NCBI RefSeq assembly: GCF_010725725.1
Contig: NZ_AP022599.1
Location: 1,550,001-1,614,000, forward strand
Source: Mycolicibacterium pulveris
GTDB taxonomy: Bacteria > Actinomycetota > Actinomycetes > Mycobacteriales > Mycobacteriaceae
Length of the DNA stretch: 64,000 nt
Direction: 5' to 3'
Position numbers and translations under genes: made by a program. Position 1 is the stretch's first letter, and each line of letters opens with the position of its first letter. A model generated the notes under the pieces. That model was not told where the DNA came from and ran no database searches. It saw only the letters and a list, made by a program, of their open reading frames with translations. Of the stretch, positions 26,525-35,426 are shown piece after piece.

Positions 26525-26869
26525 TCAGGCCACCGACGTTCCGGTCCAGTACTCGGCGAAGCGGCCGTCGGCCACGCGCAGGATGTCGTTGCCGGTGAAC
26601 CGCTTGGGGCCGTCCTTGGCCGCGCCGGTGCCGATCCAGCGCGCGGCCAGCAGATCTCCCTCGACGAACGGCTCGACCTCGATGACGAACTTCAGCTCGG
26701 CGAACATCCGGTGGGTCTCGTCAACCACCTCCTGCAGCGCCGCGGGCCCGCGCACCACCCGGTCCGGCCAGTGCCCGATGAAATCCTCGGTCACCACCTC
26801 GCCCGCGACGGGTTCACCCGCCCAGACCTCATAGATCCATCGTTCGTACAAATCCTTGGCAGACTCCAT
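26525..26869 (-). CDS. SnoaL-like / ester cyclase-type NTF2-fold protein
   Basis: A 114-residue single-domain alpha+beta-barrel protein. LYERWIYEVWAGE, FIGHWPDRVVRGPAAL and the C-terminal GNDILRVADGRFAEYWTGTSV are typical of the SnoaL-like polyketide cyclase or limonene-epoxide-hydrolase-like group. Substrate and activity are unknown. It is a lone gene, convergent with the MoxR operon and only 13 bases from it. Confidence 0.8.
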   Translation of the reverse strand: MESAKDLYERWIYEVWAGEPVAGEVVTEDFIGHWPDRVVRGPAALQEVVDETHRMFAELKFVIEVEPFVEGDLLAARWIGTGAAKDGPKRFTGNDILRVADGRFAEYWTGTSVA

Positions 26870-26912
26870 GCCGCTCGACTACCCGGCCAGCCCCGCGCGT
26901 AATCGGCCCCGG

Positions 26913-27221
26913 TCAGGACGGCGGCGGGTCTTCGCCGCGCAGCCTGGCCTGCAGTTGCTCGCGGTCCTTGCGCCGGCGTTCGTCGAAGGCCGCGATGCTG
27001 GCGGTGGCGCGGCGCCGCAGCGGAGCGAAGAGCCAGATGCCCAGCGGCAGCGCGATGATGATGGCGAACAGCAGCGCCACCACGAGCGGAAACTCGTCCA
27101 GCCCGAGCAGCCGCGCGGCGCCGAAGATCGCCGCGGCCACCGCGGCGACCAGCACCAGCCGCGCCGCGGCGTAGGCCAGCACGTCGACTATCAGGCGGGT
27201 TCCCGGACGACCATCGGACAC
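26913..27221 (-). CDS. DUF4229-type small membrane protein (Rv0531-like)
   Basis: A 102-residue protein with two membrane helices (about residues 18-40 and 46-66) followed by a basic cytoplasmic tail (RRRATASIAAFDERRRKDREQL). The tail pattern and length match DUF4229. It starts at GTG 27219-27221 and is divergent from the small gene at 27276. Function unknown. Confidence 0.75.
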   Translation of the reverse strand: MSDGRPGTRLIVDVLAYAAARLVLVAAVAAAIFGAARLLGLDEFPLVVALLFAIIIALPLGIWLFAPLRRRATASIAAFDERRRKDREQLQARLRGEDPPPS

Positions 27222-27275
27222 GGCCCGAGCCTACCGATGACGCGTATCATCTCCAGCAAGGAGGTTATTTTCGCC

Positions 27276-27437
27276 GTGGCGTACTTGCTGTTGCTTTCCG
27301 TTTTGGCCGGGCTGACGTATGTGGGCTGGCGGCTGACGCGGGCGTCCGCGAGCCGCCCGCGAACGCGTGTGATCGGGCCCGACGACGATCCCGAGTTCCT
27401 GCGCCGTCTGGGCAGCGAGGACAACCCCAGGCCCTGA
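27276..27437 (+). CDS. Single-TM small protein (Rv0530A position)
   Basis: A protein of about 53 residues: one membrane helix right at the N-terminus, then a polar tail with RPRTRVIGPDDDPEFLRRLG. I chose GTG 27276 because AAGGAGG at 27258-27264 precedes it by 11 bases. ATG 27237 in the same frame would add 13 residues and place that ribosome-binding site inside the gene. It converges on the MinD-like gene, six bases away. Confidence 0.6.
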   Translation: MAYLLLLSVLAGLTYVGWRLTRASASRPRTRVIGPDDDPEFLRRLGSEDNPRP

Positions 27438-27443
27438 GCGCGG

Positions 27444-28595
27444 TTATCCGCCGGGGCGTTTCGCTTTCGCGCCGGGAAACCCGTCGGCGACCACGGCCGC
27501 CAGTTCGAGCAGCGCCTGGCGGGTCTCGGGCTTCAATCGATCGAGGCTGATCTCGGCGCCTTCCTCCAGGTGCGGATCAAACGGCACCTCCAGCACCGCG
27601 CGGCAGCGCCGGTTGAAGTGGTCGACGACCTTGCGCATGTCGACCTTGCCCGATCGTGGCCGCACCGCGTTGATGACGGCGATCGAGTTGCGCACCATGT
27701 CCTGATGGCCGTGCGCGTCCAGCCAGTCCAGCGTCGCCGAGGCGCTGCGCGCGCCGTCCACCGAACCCGAGCTGATCACCACCAGCGCGTCGGCCTTCGC
27801 CAGCACCGCGGCCATCGCCGAATGCATCAGCCCGGTGCCGCAGTCGGTGAGCACCAGGCTGTAGAACTTCTCGAGCACGTCCAGCGTGCGGGTGTAGTCC
27901 GCGGAGCTGAACGCCTCCGACACCGCCGGGTCGCTCTCGGAGGCCAGCACCTCCAGCCGGCTGGGACCTTGTGAGGTGTAGGCGCGGACGTCGCTGTAGG
28001 CGACGACGCCCTCGGCGTCGCGCAGCAGGTGACGCACGGTGGCCGGGGTCTCCAGCGGCACCTTCTGGCTCAGCGTGCCGCGGTCCGGGTTGGCGTCGAC
28101 GGCGATGACCCGGTCCCCGCGGTGGGAGGCCAGCGTCGCCCCCAGCGTCGCGGTGATCGTCGTCTTGCCGACCCCGCCCTTCAACGACAGCACCGCGATC
28201 CGGTAGCAGCTGCGCAGCGGGCGTTGCACCTGCGCGACGAGCATCTGCCGGCGCTGAGCCTTGGGTCCCTCGCCCAGGTTGATCAGCTTGAACGACGCCA
28301 GGTACAGCCACCTGCGCCAGCCTTCGGAGGGGGCGCGTTTGGGTTGGCGCAGCAACGCCATCGTCGACAAGTCCAGGAACGGCGGCGGGTCGTCCTGCGG
28401 CTCGGTGGCCGCCGGCGGGGGCGGCAGCGGCAGCCCTTTGGGCGGCGTCGGGACGGTCCATTCCGGGGGCGGGTCGGCGGCAGGGTCGCGGAACCGGTCC
28501 TGTGCACGGAAACCGGTTGGCACGAACACGGTTTCGGCCGGTCTCGCGGCGTCGTCGGCGCGGTGCGCGGGATCTTCGGGCACGCTAGCCCACAC
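27444..28595 (-). CDS. MinD/ParA-type P-loop ATPase (Rv0530-like)
   Basis: A 383-residue protein with a 125-residue proline-rich N-terminal extension and a C-terminal MinD/ParA domain. The deviant Walker A KGGVGKTT is at 139-146, the adenine/switch region VIAVDANPDRG follows, then TDCGTGL and VISSGSVDGARSA. The layout resembles EspI-type and other mycobacterial MinD-like ATPases. GTG 28595 overlaps ccsA by 11 nt; GTG 28583 would avoid the overlap. It ends the cytochrome c maturation unit. Confidence 0.85.
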   Translation of the reverse strand: MWASVPEDPAHRADDAARPAETVFVPTGFRAQDRFRDPAADPPPEWTVPTPPKGLPLPPPPAATEPQDDPPPFLDLSTMALLRQPKRAPSEGWRRWLYLASFKLINLGEGPKAQRRQMLVAQVQRPLRSCYRIAVLSLKGGVGKTTITATLGATLASHRGDRVIAVDANPDRGTLSQKVPLETPATVRHLLRDAEGVVAYSDVRAYTSQGPSRLEVLASESDPAVSEAFSSADYTRTLDVLEKFYSLVLTDCGTGLMHSAMAAVLAKADALVVISSGSVDGARSASATLDWLDAHGHQDMVRNSIAVINAVRPRSGKVDMRKVVDHFNRRCRAVLEVPFDPHLEEGAEISLDRLKPETRQALLELAAVVADGFPGAKAKRPGG

Positions 28596-29586
28596 CCGCG
28601 TACGAGTGCAGCCCGACCGTCACGAGGTTGATGAAGAACAGGTTGAACACCATCGCGACGAAGCCGGCGACGTTGATCCAGGCGGCCTTCTTGTGGCGCC
28701 AGCCCGCGGTCGAGCGGGCGTGCAGGTAGGCCGCGTAGATGACCCACGCGATGAACGACACCGTCTCCTTGGGGTCCCAGCCCCAATAGCGGCCCCACGC
28801 CTCCTCGGCCCAGATCGCGCCGAAGATGACGCCGAAGCCGAACACCGGAAACGCGAAGATCGTTGTGCGGTAGGCGATCCGGTCCAGTGTCTGCGCGTCG
28901 GGCAGCCGCGCGACGATGCGGGTGAGCGCACCCTGGCGGTCCGGGTCGCCCAGCGGCGACATCTTGAGCAGGAACAGGATGCTGGCCACGCCGGCGACCA
29001 GGAACACCCCCGAGCCGAGGCTGACCACCGACACGTGGATCGGCAGCCAGTAGGACTGCAGCGCGGGCATCACCGGGGCGGCGTTGGTGTAGAGCCAGCG
29101 GCCCGACACCGTCAGCAGGATCAGCACCGGGACGAGCACGAACACCCACAGCGTGCGGTACTTGCCCGCTCGTCCCGCCCGCCCGGAGCGCAGCACCACG
29201 GCCGCGGCGACCAGGCCGCAGAAGCAGGTGAGGTTGATGAACTCGTACATGTTGCCCCATGGCACCCGCGAGGTGGCCAGGCCGCGCAGCACGATGCACA
29301 GCAGCAGCAGGGCGGTGCCGAGGTAGGCCAGGGCCAGCCCGGCGCCGCCGATGCGTTCGTCGACGGGGCGCTTGGGCCGCTCGGCGACGACGCCGGGTGT
29401 GCTGTCGGTGCGCGCGGCGGGGGGTGATCCCGCGGCCGTGACGAGCTCGCGCTGCTCGACCTTGCGGCTGCGGCTGTAGGCCAGCTCGATGGCCAGCAGC
29501 ACCAGCGCACCCACCAGCACCAGCACCGACGAGGTGAACGCCCAGTCCGAGTAGCGGGCCAGTCCTATGTCGATGTCGGTAGTCAT
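28585..29586 (-). CDS. ccsA: System II cytochrome c synthase subunit CcsA (CcsB/ResC)
   Basis: A 333-residue polytopic membrane protein that with ResB forms the haem handling and ligation complex attaching haem to apocytochrome c outside the membrane. The tryptophan-rich WWD domain is WGRYWGWDPKE at 264-274. Histidines in PIHVSVVSLG and AYLHARS match the haem-ligand helices. ATG 29584-29586 overlaps the resB stop by 4 nt. It corresponds to Rv0529. Confidence 0.95.
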   Translation of the reverse strand: MTTDIDIGLARYSDWAFTSSVLVLVGALVLLAIELAYSRSRKVEQRELVTAAGSPPAARTDSTPGVVAERPKRPVDERIGGAGLALAYLGTALLLLCIVLRGLATSRVPWGNMYEFINLTCFCGLVAAAVVLRSGRAGRAGKYRTLWVFVLVPVLILLTVSGRWLYTNAAPVMPALQSYWLPIHVSVVSLGSGVFLVAGVASILFLLKMSPLGDPDRQGALTRIVARLPDAQTLDRIAYRTTIFAFPVFGFGVIFGAIWAEEAWGRYWGWDPKETVSFIAWVIYAAYLHARSTAGWRHKKAAWINVAGFVAMVFNLFFINLVTVGLHSYAGVG

Positions 29587-31241
29587 GTGACCTCTTCTCG
29601 TGACCGCTGGGCCGTGTCATCCGCCGCGCCGTCAAGCACGTCGGGCACCAGCCGCTCGGTCAACCGTTCGAACTCGTCGCCCCACCCCGAGTTGTCCGTG
29701 CGGGCCAGCCCGCCCAGCTCGACGCTTACCGTACCCGGGGCGGCCGGGGTGATCCGCACCCAGATCCGTCGTCGCCGCACCAGCAGCGACACCAGCAGCC
29801 CGGCCATCATCGTCATCGCGAACACCAGCACCCAGACCTGGGCGGGGTCGTGGGACACCTGCACGTTGATGAACGGCACCGCGCCGTCGAACCGCACCAC
29901 GGTGCCGTCGTCGAGCTGGGTCGACTCGCCGGCACCGAGGTTGACCCGGGCCACCTTGGTCAGCCTGTCCTGCTCGATCAGCCGGGCGTCGAGGTTGAAC
30001 AGGGACTGCGGCCGCCCGGAGTCCAGCCCGCTGTCGCCGCGATAGACGTCGACGGCGACCGCGGGGTCGTTGAGCGCCGGGAAGCTCGAGGACAGCAGGG
30101 TGCCGTGCAGCTGTTCGGTGGGCGCGAACAGCCCCTGGATGGCGATCTGGTTCTTGCGGCGCTCGTCGGGGTCGGGGTAGGTGCCCGCCGGCGGGTCGAA
30201 CCGCATGGCGCCCGACGACAGCAGCGTCAGCGAGTCATCGGGCCGGAACTGCAGCGTCTGGGTGCGGGTCTGCCCGTCGGGGAAGATCACGGTGAACGTG
30301 GGCGCATAGCCGTGGCCCTGCAGATAGACCCGGTCGCCGCCGACGCGCAGCGGCTCGTTGACCTTGAGCCGGTAGGGCCGCCAGGCGCCGGTGGTCAGGT
30401 CGTCGCCGGCTTGGTACTCGATGTCGGCGGCGTACGAGGTGGCCTGCCCGGTGGGCAGGTAGTCCGCCTCGAACGTGTTGACGCGCAGGCAGATCGGATG
30501 CAGCGAGGTGCCGTCGACGGTGTTGCCCGCGCGGAACGAGTCGAACGCGGCCGGGGATGCCGAGCAGAACCCGGGGCCGCCGTCGGCGATGACGATGACG
30601 TTGCCCTCGTAGCCGAACATCTTGCCCGCGGCCACCGCGACGAGCAGGCCGAGCAGCGAGAAGTGGAACACGATGTTGCCGAACTCGCGCAGATAGCCCT
30701 TCTCCGCGGAGATTTCGGTGATCTCGTCGGTGGTGCGGGTGGTTTTACGCCAGCCGCGCAGCTTTTCGGTGATGCCCGCGGCCAGGGTTCGTGGGTCGGC
30801 GGCGACGGTGGCGGTGTGGTGTTTGGGGAGCCGGCCCAGGTTGCGGGGGGCGGGCACGGGGGTGGCGCGCAGGCTGCGGATGTGTTCGATCGTGCGCGGG
30901 GTCAGGCAGCCGACCAGCGAGATGAACAGCAGCACGTAGATGGCGGTGAACCAGAAGCTGGAGAACACGTCGAAGGCCTGCAGCCGGTCCAGCCAGGGCC
31001 CGATCGTCGGGTGCTCGGCGATGTACTGCTGGACTTTCGCCTCGTTGAGGTTGCGTTGCGGCAGCAGCGCGCCAGGGATCGCGGCGAGGGCGAGCAGGAA
31101 CAGCAGCACCAGCGCGGTGCCCATCGACGTCAGCGTGCGCCAGGTGTTGCGCAGTTTCTGCGCGAGCAGGCGTGAATACCCCCTGAAACCACTGCTTTTA
31201 GGGGTTTTCACGTCTGCTCGCGGGGCGAAAGTGGCGCTCAT
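29583..31241 (-). CDS. resB: Cytochrome c biogenesis protein ResB (Ccs1)
   Basis: A 552-residue partner of CcsA. Helices follow TSMGTALVLLFLLALAAIPG, FWFTAIYVLLFISLVGCLTPR and IVFHFSLLGLLVAVAAG, then a large extracytoplasmic domain and a final helix before RRRRIWVRI. Start ATG 31239-31241. Residues 7-27 (starting PRADVKTPKSS) are encoded by a 60-bp palindromic repeat, so the N-terminal cytoplasmic tail carries an inserted element read in frame. It overlaps ccdA and ccsA by 4 nt each. Confidence 0.92.
   Translation of the reverse strand: MSATFAPRADVKTPKSSGFRGYSRLLAQKLRNTWRTLTSMGTALVLLFLLALAAIPGALLPQRNLNEAKVQQYIAEHPTIGPWLDRLQAFDVFSSFWFTAIYVLLFISLVGCLTPRTIEHIRSLRATPVPAPRNLGRLPKHHTATVAADPRTLAAGITEKLRGWRKTTRTTDEITEISAEKGYLREFGNIVFHFSLLGLLVAVAAGKMFGYEGNVIVIADGGPGFCSASPAAFDSFRAGNTVDGTSLHPICLRVNTFEADYLPTGQATSYAADIEYQAGDDLTTGAWRPYRLKVNEPLRVGGDRVYLQGHGYAPTFTVIFPDGQTRTQTLQFRPDDSLTLLSSGAMRFDPPAGTYPDPDERRKNQIAIQGLFAPTEQLHGTLLSSSFPALNDPAVAVDVYRGDSGLDSGRPQSLFNLDARLIEQDRLTKVARVNLGAGESTQLDDGTVVRFDGAVPFINVQVSHDPAQVWVLVFAMTMMAGLLVSLLVRRRRIWVRITPAAPGTVSVELGGLARTDNSGWGDEFERLTERLVPDVLDGAADDTAQRSREEVT
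31162..31221. repeat. 60-bp palindromic element, family B, copy 2, inside resB
   Basis: Arms GCGAGCAGGCGTGAATACCC (31162-31181) and GGGTTTTCACGTCTGCTCGC (31202-31221) match the copy at 21441-21500 over the full 60 bp. It lies within the resB coding sequence, 20 bases from its start codon, and is a multiple of three so the frame stays open (residues 7-27). Confidence 0.82.
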
Positions 31242-32080
31242 ATCGGCAAGGTGACGTCGGATACGAAGGCGTCGCGCACCCAGGACACGAAGTCGTTCCA
31301 CACCCCGGTCACCAAGGCGGTGCCGACCAACAGCAGCAGGACGCCGCCGATGATCTGAATGGTGCGGGTGTGCCGACGCAACCAGCTCAACCCCTGAACG
31401 GCGCCCGCGGAGCCGAAGGCCAGCAGCACGAACGGGATTCCCAACCCGAAGCAGTAAGCCAGCACCAGCGCGACGCCGCGGGCCACGTTGGCGCCGTCGG
31501 TCGCCGACGCCACTGTGATCACCCCGGTCAGGGTGGGGCCCAGGCACGGGGTCCAGCCCAGCGCGAAGACCGCGCCGAGCAGTGGTGCGCCGGCGACGGT
31601 CGACACCTGCCGCGGCGTGAAGCGTGCATCGCGCTGCAGCGCGGGGATGAAGCCGACGAACACCAGCCCCATCACGATCGTGAGGACGCCGCCGATGCGT
31701 TGCAGCAGAAGCTGGTTGGTGATCAGCGTCGTCGTCATACCCAGTACGGCCACGGTGCCGAGCACGAACACGACGGTGAAACCCGTGACGAACAGTGCGG
31801 CCGCCCCGGCGACCCGCAGTCGCACGCCGCCCGTGCTCGCCCCGGCGGCCGTCGAGACCGACGTTTTGGCGGATTCTTCTCGCACATTTCCGCCAAAACG
31901 TCGGTTTGGGCGAGAAGTGGCGTCCGGGGAGACGCCCACCACCGCGGCCAGATACGACAGATAGCCGGGCACCAGCGGCACCACACACGGCGAGGCGAAC
32001 GACACCAGGCCGGCCAGCACACACACCCCCAGCGCCAGCAGTACCGGTCCGGCAGCGGCGATCTCGGCGAACCCGGTCAC
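31238..32080 (-). CDS. ccdA: Cytochrome c biogenesis thiol:disulfide membrane transporter CcdA
   Basis: A 280-residue six-helix protein that carries reducing equivalents across the membrane to keep apocytochrome cysteines reduced. The two redox cysteines are in FASPCVVP (Cys32) and LGWTPCLGPTL. GTG 32078-32080 overlaps the tlpA-like stop by 4 nt. The loop after the first helix pair is about 20 residues longer than in Rv0527 as I recall it, and residues 59-75 of that loop are encoded by a perfect palindrome. Confidence 0.94.
   Translation of the reverse strand: MTGFAEIAAAGPVLLALGVCVLAGLVSFASPCVVPLVPGYLSYLAAVVGVSPDATSRPNRRFGGNVREESAKTSVSTAAGASTGGVRLRVAGAAALFVTGFTVVFVLGTVAVLGMTTTLITNQLLLQRIGGVLTIVMGLVFVGFIPALQRDARFTPRQVSTVAGAPLLGAVFALGWTPCLGPTLTGVITVASATDGANVARGVALVLAYCFGLGIPFVLLAFGSAGAVQGLSWLRRHTRTIQIIGGVLLLLVGTALVTGVWNDFVSWVRDAFVSDVTLPI
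31857..31905. repeat. 49-bp palindromic element, family C, copy 1, inside ccdA
   Basis: Perfect 17-bp arms ACCGACGTTTTGGCGGA (31857-31873) and TCCGCCAAAACGTCGGT (31889-31905) enclose a 15-nt centre with CTCGCACA. It encodes the extra loop residues of CcdA without a stop. The same arms and length recur at 61950-61998. Confidence 0.85.
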
Positions 32081-32673
32081 GTCTTCGGCTCCGGCTCGGT
32101 GGCCAGCCGTTCCAGAACCGGCTGCAGGTCCTCGGCGAGCAGCTCGCGCAGGAACACCGCGGCGACCCGGTGCTCGCGGTCCAGCACCACCGTCGACGGG
32201 ATGACCGTGGTCGGATACCTGCCGCCGAAGGCGATCATCGTGCGCATCGCCGGGTCGTAGATGGACGGAAAGGTGATGTGGCGGTCTTTGATGAAATCGC
32301 TTGCGGCATCGCGGTTGTGGTCGCGAACGTCGATCCCGAGGAACTGCACGCCGAGATCACGGGTCGCGTCGTACACCTGCTGCAGCTGCGTGATCTCGGT
32401 GCGGCACGGTGCACACCACTGCCCCCACACGTTGATCACCACGATCTCGCCCGCGAAGTCGTCGAGCGAAATGGTCTTGGTCGGGTCCATCAGGTCGGGG
32501 CCGGTCAACGATCCTGGGCGGCCGCGGTTCTCGGGCGGATCGTAGAAGATGTCGGTCTGCCCGCCGGGTGCGACGAACTCGAAGGTGCCGCCCTGCGCGA
32601 CGGCGTCGTCACCGGTGGCGCATCCGGTGAGCACGGCCAGGACCGCGCCCACGAGGACCACCCACCGCTTCAC
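32077..32673 (-). CDS. TlpA/ResA-like thioredoxin-fold lipoprotein
   Basis: A 198-residue lipoprotein. The signal peptide ends in the lipobox VLTGC (Cys18), and the thioredoxin-fold active site WCAPC has Cys87 and Cys90. NVWGQWCAPCRTE is typical of ResA/TlpA proteins that reduce haem-binding cysteines of apocytochrome c using electrons from CcdA. GTG 32671-32673 overlaps the upstream stop by 4 nt. It corresponds to Rv0526 in the ccs cluster. Confidence 0.92.
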   Translation of the reverse strand: MKRWVVLVGAVLAVLTGCATGDDAVAQGGTFEFVAPGGQTDIFYDPPENRGRPGSLTGPDLMDPTKTISLDDFAGEIVVINVWGQWCAPCRTEITQLQQVYDATRDLGVQFLGIDVRDHNRDAASDFIKDRHITFPSIYDPAMRTMIAFGGRYPTTVIPSTVVLDREHRVAAVFLRELLAEDLQPVLERLATEPEPKT

Positions 32674-33281
32674 TGCTGCGCCGGCTCGCGGTAGTACCAG
32701 TCGACGAGCGTCTCGCCGTCGTAGACGAACGAGTTCAGCGACGCCAGGCCGCATTGGCGCTTGCGCGGGTCGTGCGCGAACCGCTTGCCGGTCAGCGACC
32801 GGCGCAGGATCTCCACGGGCAGCTGATGGCTCACCACCACCGCCTCCCGGCCCCGCGCACCCTCACGGGCCCGATCGACGGCGCGGCGCATCCGGGCGGC
32901 GATCTCGCGGTACGGCTCACCCCAGGACGGCCGCAGCGGGTTCCACAGGTGACGCCAGTTGCGAGGATCGCGCAGTGCACCGTCACCGGGCGAGACCCGC
33001 TGGCCCTCAAAGATGTTGAGCGACTCGATGAGATCTTCGTCGGTGTCGATCGGCAGGTCCAGCCGCTTGGCGAGCGGGGTGGCGGTTTCCTGTGCGCGCT
33101 GCAACGGCGAGGCCACCACCAGCACGATGTCGCGGCCGGCCAGGTACTCGGCCACCTTCTCGGCCTGGGCGTGGCCCCGCTCGGACAGGTGGTAACCCTC
33201 GAGACGGCCGTACAGGATGCCGTCAGGGTTGTACACCTCGCCGTGCCGCATCACGTGCACGGTGGTCCTACTGCTGCTCAT
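32670..33281 (-). CDS. Histidine phosphatase / phosphoglycerate mutase-family protein (Rv0525-like)
   Basis: A 203-residue branch-1 histidine phosphatase. The catalytic RHGE is at 12-15, and the second His is in [12 protein letters not shown]. The family includes mutases and phosphatases; here the lack of a long insert suggests a phosphatase acting on a small phosphoester. ATG 33279-33281 overlaps the hemL stop (ATGA), and its own stop overlaps the tlpA-like start, so it is bound into the hemL-ccs unit. Confidence 0.88.
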   Translation of the reverse strand: MSSSRTTVHVMRHGEVYNPDGILYGRLEGYHLSERGHAQAEKVAEYLAGRDIVLVVASPLQRAQETATPLAKRLDLPIDTDEDLIESLNIFEGQRVSPGDGALRDPRNWRHLWNPLRPSWGEPYREIAARMRRAVDRAREGARGREAVVVSHQLPVEILRRSLTGKRFAHDPRKRQCGLASLNSFVYDGETLVDWYYREPAQQ

Positions 33282-34594
33282 TCGGGCCGGCTCGCTTCCG
33301 CTGCGGCGCGCGCGGCGCCGGGCAGGGCCGCGGCGATGCGCTCGAACGCCTCGTCGTCCAATACCGTTGAGACAAACCATGTCTCGAAGGCACTTGGTGG
33401 CGGATAGATGCCCGCGTCGAGCAGCGCGTGGAAGAACGCCGGGAAGCGCCACGTCTCGGATGCCCGCGCCGACGCGAAGTCGGTGACCGGCCGCTCGGTG
33501 AAGAACACCGACAGCATGTTCCCGGCGCGCTGAACCTGGTGCGCCACACCGGCTTCGGTCAATGCCTGCCCGAGCAGACCGGCCAGCCGGTCGGCGTTGG
33601 CGTCCAGCGCGGCGTAGGCGGCGTCGTCCGCGGCGCGCAGCGTGGCGAGCCCGGCGGCCATCGCCACCGGATTGCCCGACAGCGTTCCGGCCTGATACAC
33701 CGGCCCGAGCGGGGCGAGCCGGTCCATCACCTCGGCGCGGCCGCCGAACGCCGCGGCGGGCAGCCCGCCGCTCATCACCTTGCCGAACGTGAACAGGTCG
33801 GCGTCGACGGGATCGATGCCGTACCAACCGGATCGGCTCACCCGGAACCCGGTCATCACCTCGTCGAGGATCAACAGCGCGCCGGCGTCGGCGGTGATGC
33901 GGCGCAGCGCGGCGTTGTAGCCCGGTTGCGGCGCCACGGTGCCCATGTTGCCGGGGCTGGCTTCGGTGATGACGCAGGCGATCTCGTCGCCGAACCGGCC
34001 GAACGCCTCTTCGACGGCGGGGACGTCGTTATAGGGCAGCACGATCGTGTCGGCGGCCGCGGCACCTGTCACCCCCGGCGAGGACGGCAGCCCCAGCGTC
34101 GCCACCCCCGAGCCCGCGTCGGCCAGCAGCGCGTCGCTGTGCCCGTGGTAGCAGCCGGCGAACTTGATGATCTTGGGCCGGCCGGCGTAGCCGCGGGCCA
34201 GCCGGATCGCGCTCATGGTGGCCTCGGTGCCGGAGTTGACCAGCCGCAGCCGCTCGACCGGGGCGACGCGGGCCACGATCTCGGCGGCCAGCTCGGTCTC
34301 CGACGGGGTCGGGGCGCCGAAGGACAGGCCGGCGGCGGCGACGCGCTGCACGGCGTCGACGACGGCCGGGTGGGCGTGGCCCAGGATCATGGGGCCCCAG
34401 GAGCAGACCAGGTCGACGTAGCGGTTGCCGTCGGCGTCGGTGAGCCAGTAGCCGCTGGCCGAGGTGATGAACCGGGGGGTGCCGCCGACCGAGGCGAAGG
34501 CCCGCACCGGCGAGTTCACCCCGCCGGGGATGACCCCACTGGCGTCGGCGAACAGCCGCGCCGATACCTCGGTGGAGATCTGGTCAGCACGCAT
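33278..34594 (-). CDS. hemL: Glutamate-1-semialdehyde 2,1-aminomutase HemL
   Basis: A 438-residue PLP enzyme that converts glutamate-1-semialdehyde to 5-aminolevulinate, the step after HemA in the C5 route. [10 protein letters not shown] near the start, LDEVMTGFR (243-251) and the PLP-lysine segment [10 protein letters not shown] (Lys272) are diagnostic. ATG 34592-34594 gives the family length; a GTG two codons upstream is possible. It is the first gene of the chain leading through Rv0525-like to the ccs genes. Confidence 0.96.
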   Translation of the reverse strand: MRADQISTEVSARLFADASGVIPGGVNSPVRAFASVGGTPRFITSASGYWLTDADGNRYVDLVCSWGPMILGHAHPAVVDAVQRVAAAGLSFGAPTPSETELAAEIVARVAPVERLRLVNSGTEATMSAIRLARGYAGRPKIIKFAGCYHGHSDALLADAGSGVATLGLPSSPGVTGAAAADTIVLPYNDVPAVEEAFGRFGDEIACVITEASPGNMGTVAPQPGYNAALRRITADAGALLILDEVMTGFRVSRSGWYGIDPVDADLFTFGKVMSGGLPAAAFGGRAEVMDRLAPLGPVYQAGTLSGNPVAMAAGLATLRAADDAAYAALDANADRLAGLLGQALTEAGVAHQVQRAGNMLSVFFTERPVTDFASARASETWRFPAFFHALLDAGIYPPPSAFETWFVSTVLDDEAFERIAAALPGAARAAAEASRPE

Positions 34595-34661
34595 GGCCAC
34601 CAGTGTCCCAGCACCGTGCAAACCGTCAACTACAGGGTGTAGCAGTGGCCGTTGTGACACG

Positions 34662-34973
34662 ATGAGTCGGATGAGCAGGCTGTTACGACTCACTTTGCTG
34701 GCCTCCGCCGCGCTGGCAGTCGCCGCACCCGGTGCCGGCATCTCGGCGGCACAACATGGGTCGTGGTGTGCGCCGGTCGAGGAGTACCAGATCGAAGTCC
34801 TCGAGGGCGACGTCAACTGTACCGACGCCTATTACGTGGCTCAGGCCTACGACATCTACAGTTTCGACGAAGAGCAGTACCTCTACGAGTACATCTGCTA
34901 CGACGCCTCTGTGCCGCCGGCGATCTTCAAGTGCGAATCCCAAACGGCCTGGTTCGCAGTGCACTCATCCTAG
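34662..34973 (+). CDS. Small secreted protein with four cysteines
   Basis: A protein of about 103 residues with a clear signal peptide ([21 protein letters not shown], cleavage near residues 28-33) and a mature part rich in Tyr, Asp and Glu with four Cys ([32 protein letters not shown]). Two disulfides are likely. I do not recognise the family. ATG 34662 and ATG 34671 are both possible starts. It is divergent from hemL. Confidence 0.65.
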   Translation: MSRMSRLLRLTLLASAALAVAAPGAGISAAQHGSWCAPVEEYQIEVLEGDVNCTDAYYVAQAYDIYSFDEEQYLYEYICYDASVPPAIFKCESQTAWFAVHSS

Positions 34974-35024
34974 CCCTTCGCGCTCAACCAACCGCCTTGA
35001 GGTGGGCCACGTCGTACGGGTTTG

Positions 35025-35417
35025 ATGGCTGTTATGCAACTCCCGCAATGGCTGGCCCGGTTCAATCGACACGTCACGAACCCGATCCAACGGCTGTGGG
35101 CGGGCTGGGCGCCGACGTTCGGCATCCTCGAGCACGTCGGCCGCAAGTCCGGCAAGCCCTATCGCACGCCGTTGACGGTGTTCTCCACCGCGGACGGGGT
35201 CGCGATCCTGCTCACCTACGGGCCGAACCGCGACTGGTTGAAGAACATCACGGCCGCCGGCAATGCCCGGATAAAGCGGCACGGCCGCACCTTCACCGTG
35301 GCTGATCCCCGTGTGGTCAGCAAAGCCGAGGCCGCCGAGCACGGGACCGGCATGGCTCGGTTCGTCTTCGGGCGAATGCCGTTCGAGCAGGCGGTGCTGC
35401 TGCGTCGGGCACCCTGA
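35025..35417 (+). CDS. Deazaflavin-dependent nitroreductase-family protein (short form)
   Basis: A 130-residue Ddn/DUF385-family protein. GILEHVGRKSGKPYRTPLTVF and TYGPNRDWLKNITAAGNARI are the cofactor-binding blocks. It is the fourth member of this family in the window and shorter than the others. ATG 35025 is used; ATG 35034 (MQLPQW) is an equal alternative. Confidence 0.82.
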   Translation: MAVMQLPQWLARFNRHVTNPIQRLWAGWAPTFGILEHVGRKSGKPYRTPLTVFSTADGVAILLTYGPNRDWLKNITAAGNARIKRHGRTFTVADPRVVSKAEAAEHGTGMARFVFGRMPFEQAVLLRRAP

Positions 35418-35426
35418 GCTGCCGGC

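Noticed and set aside
26500..26525. 13-bp tandem duplication GCTGCCGGATAGT at the end of the TPR gene
   Set aside because: It duplicates the stop codon region and has no evident consequence. It is recorded but too small to interpret.
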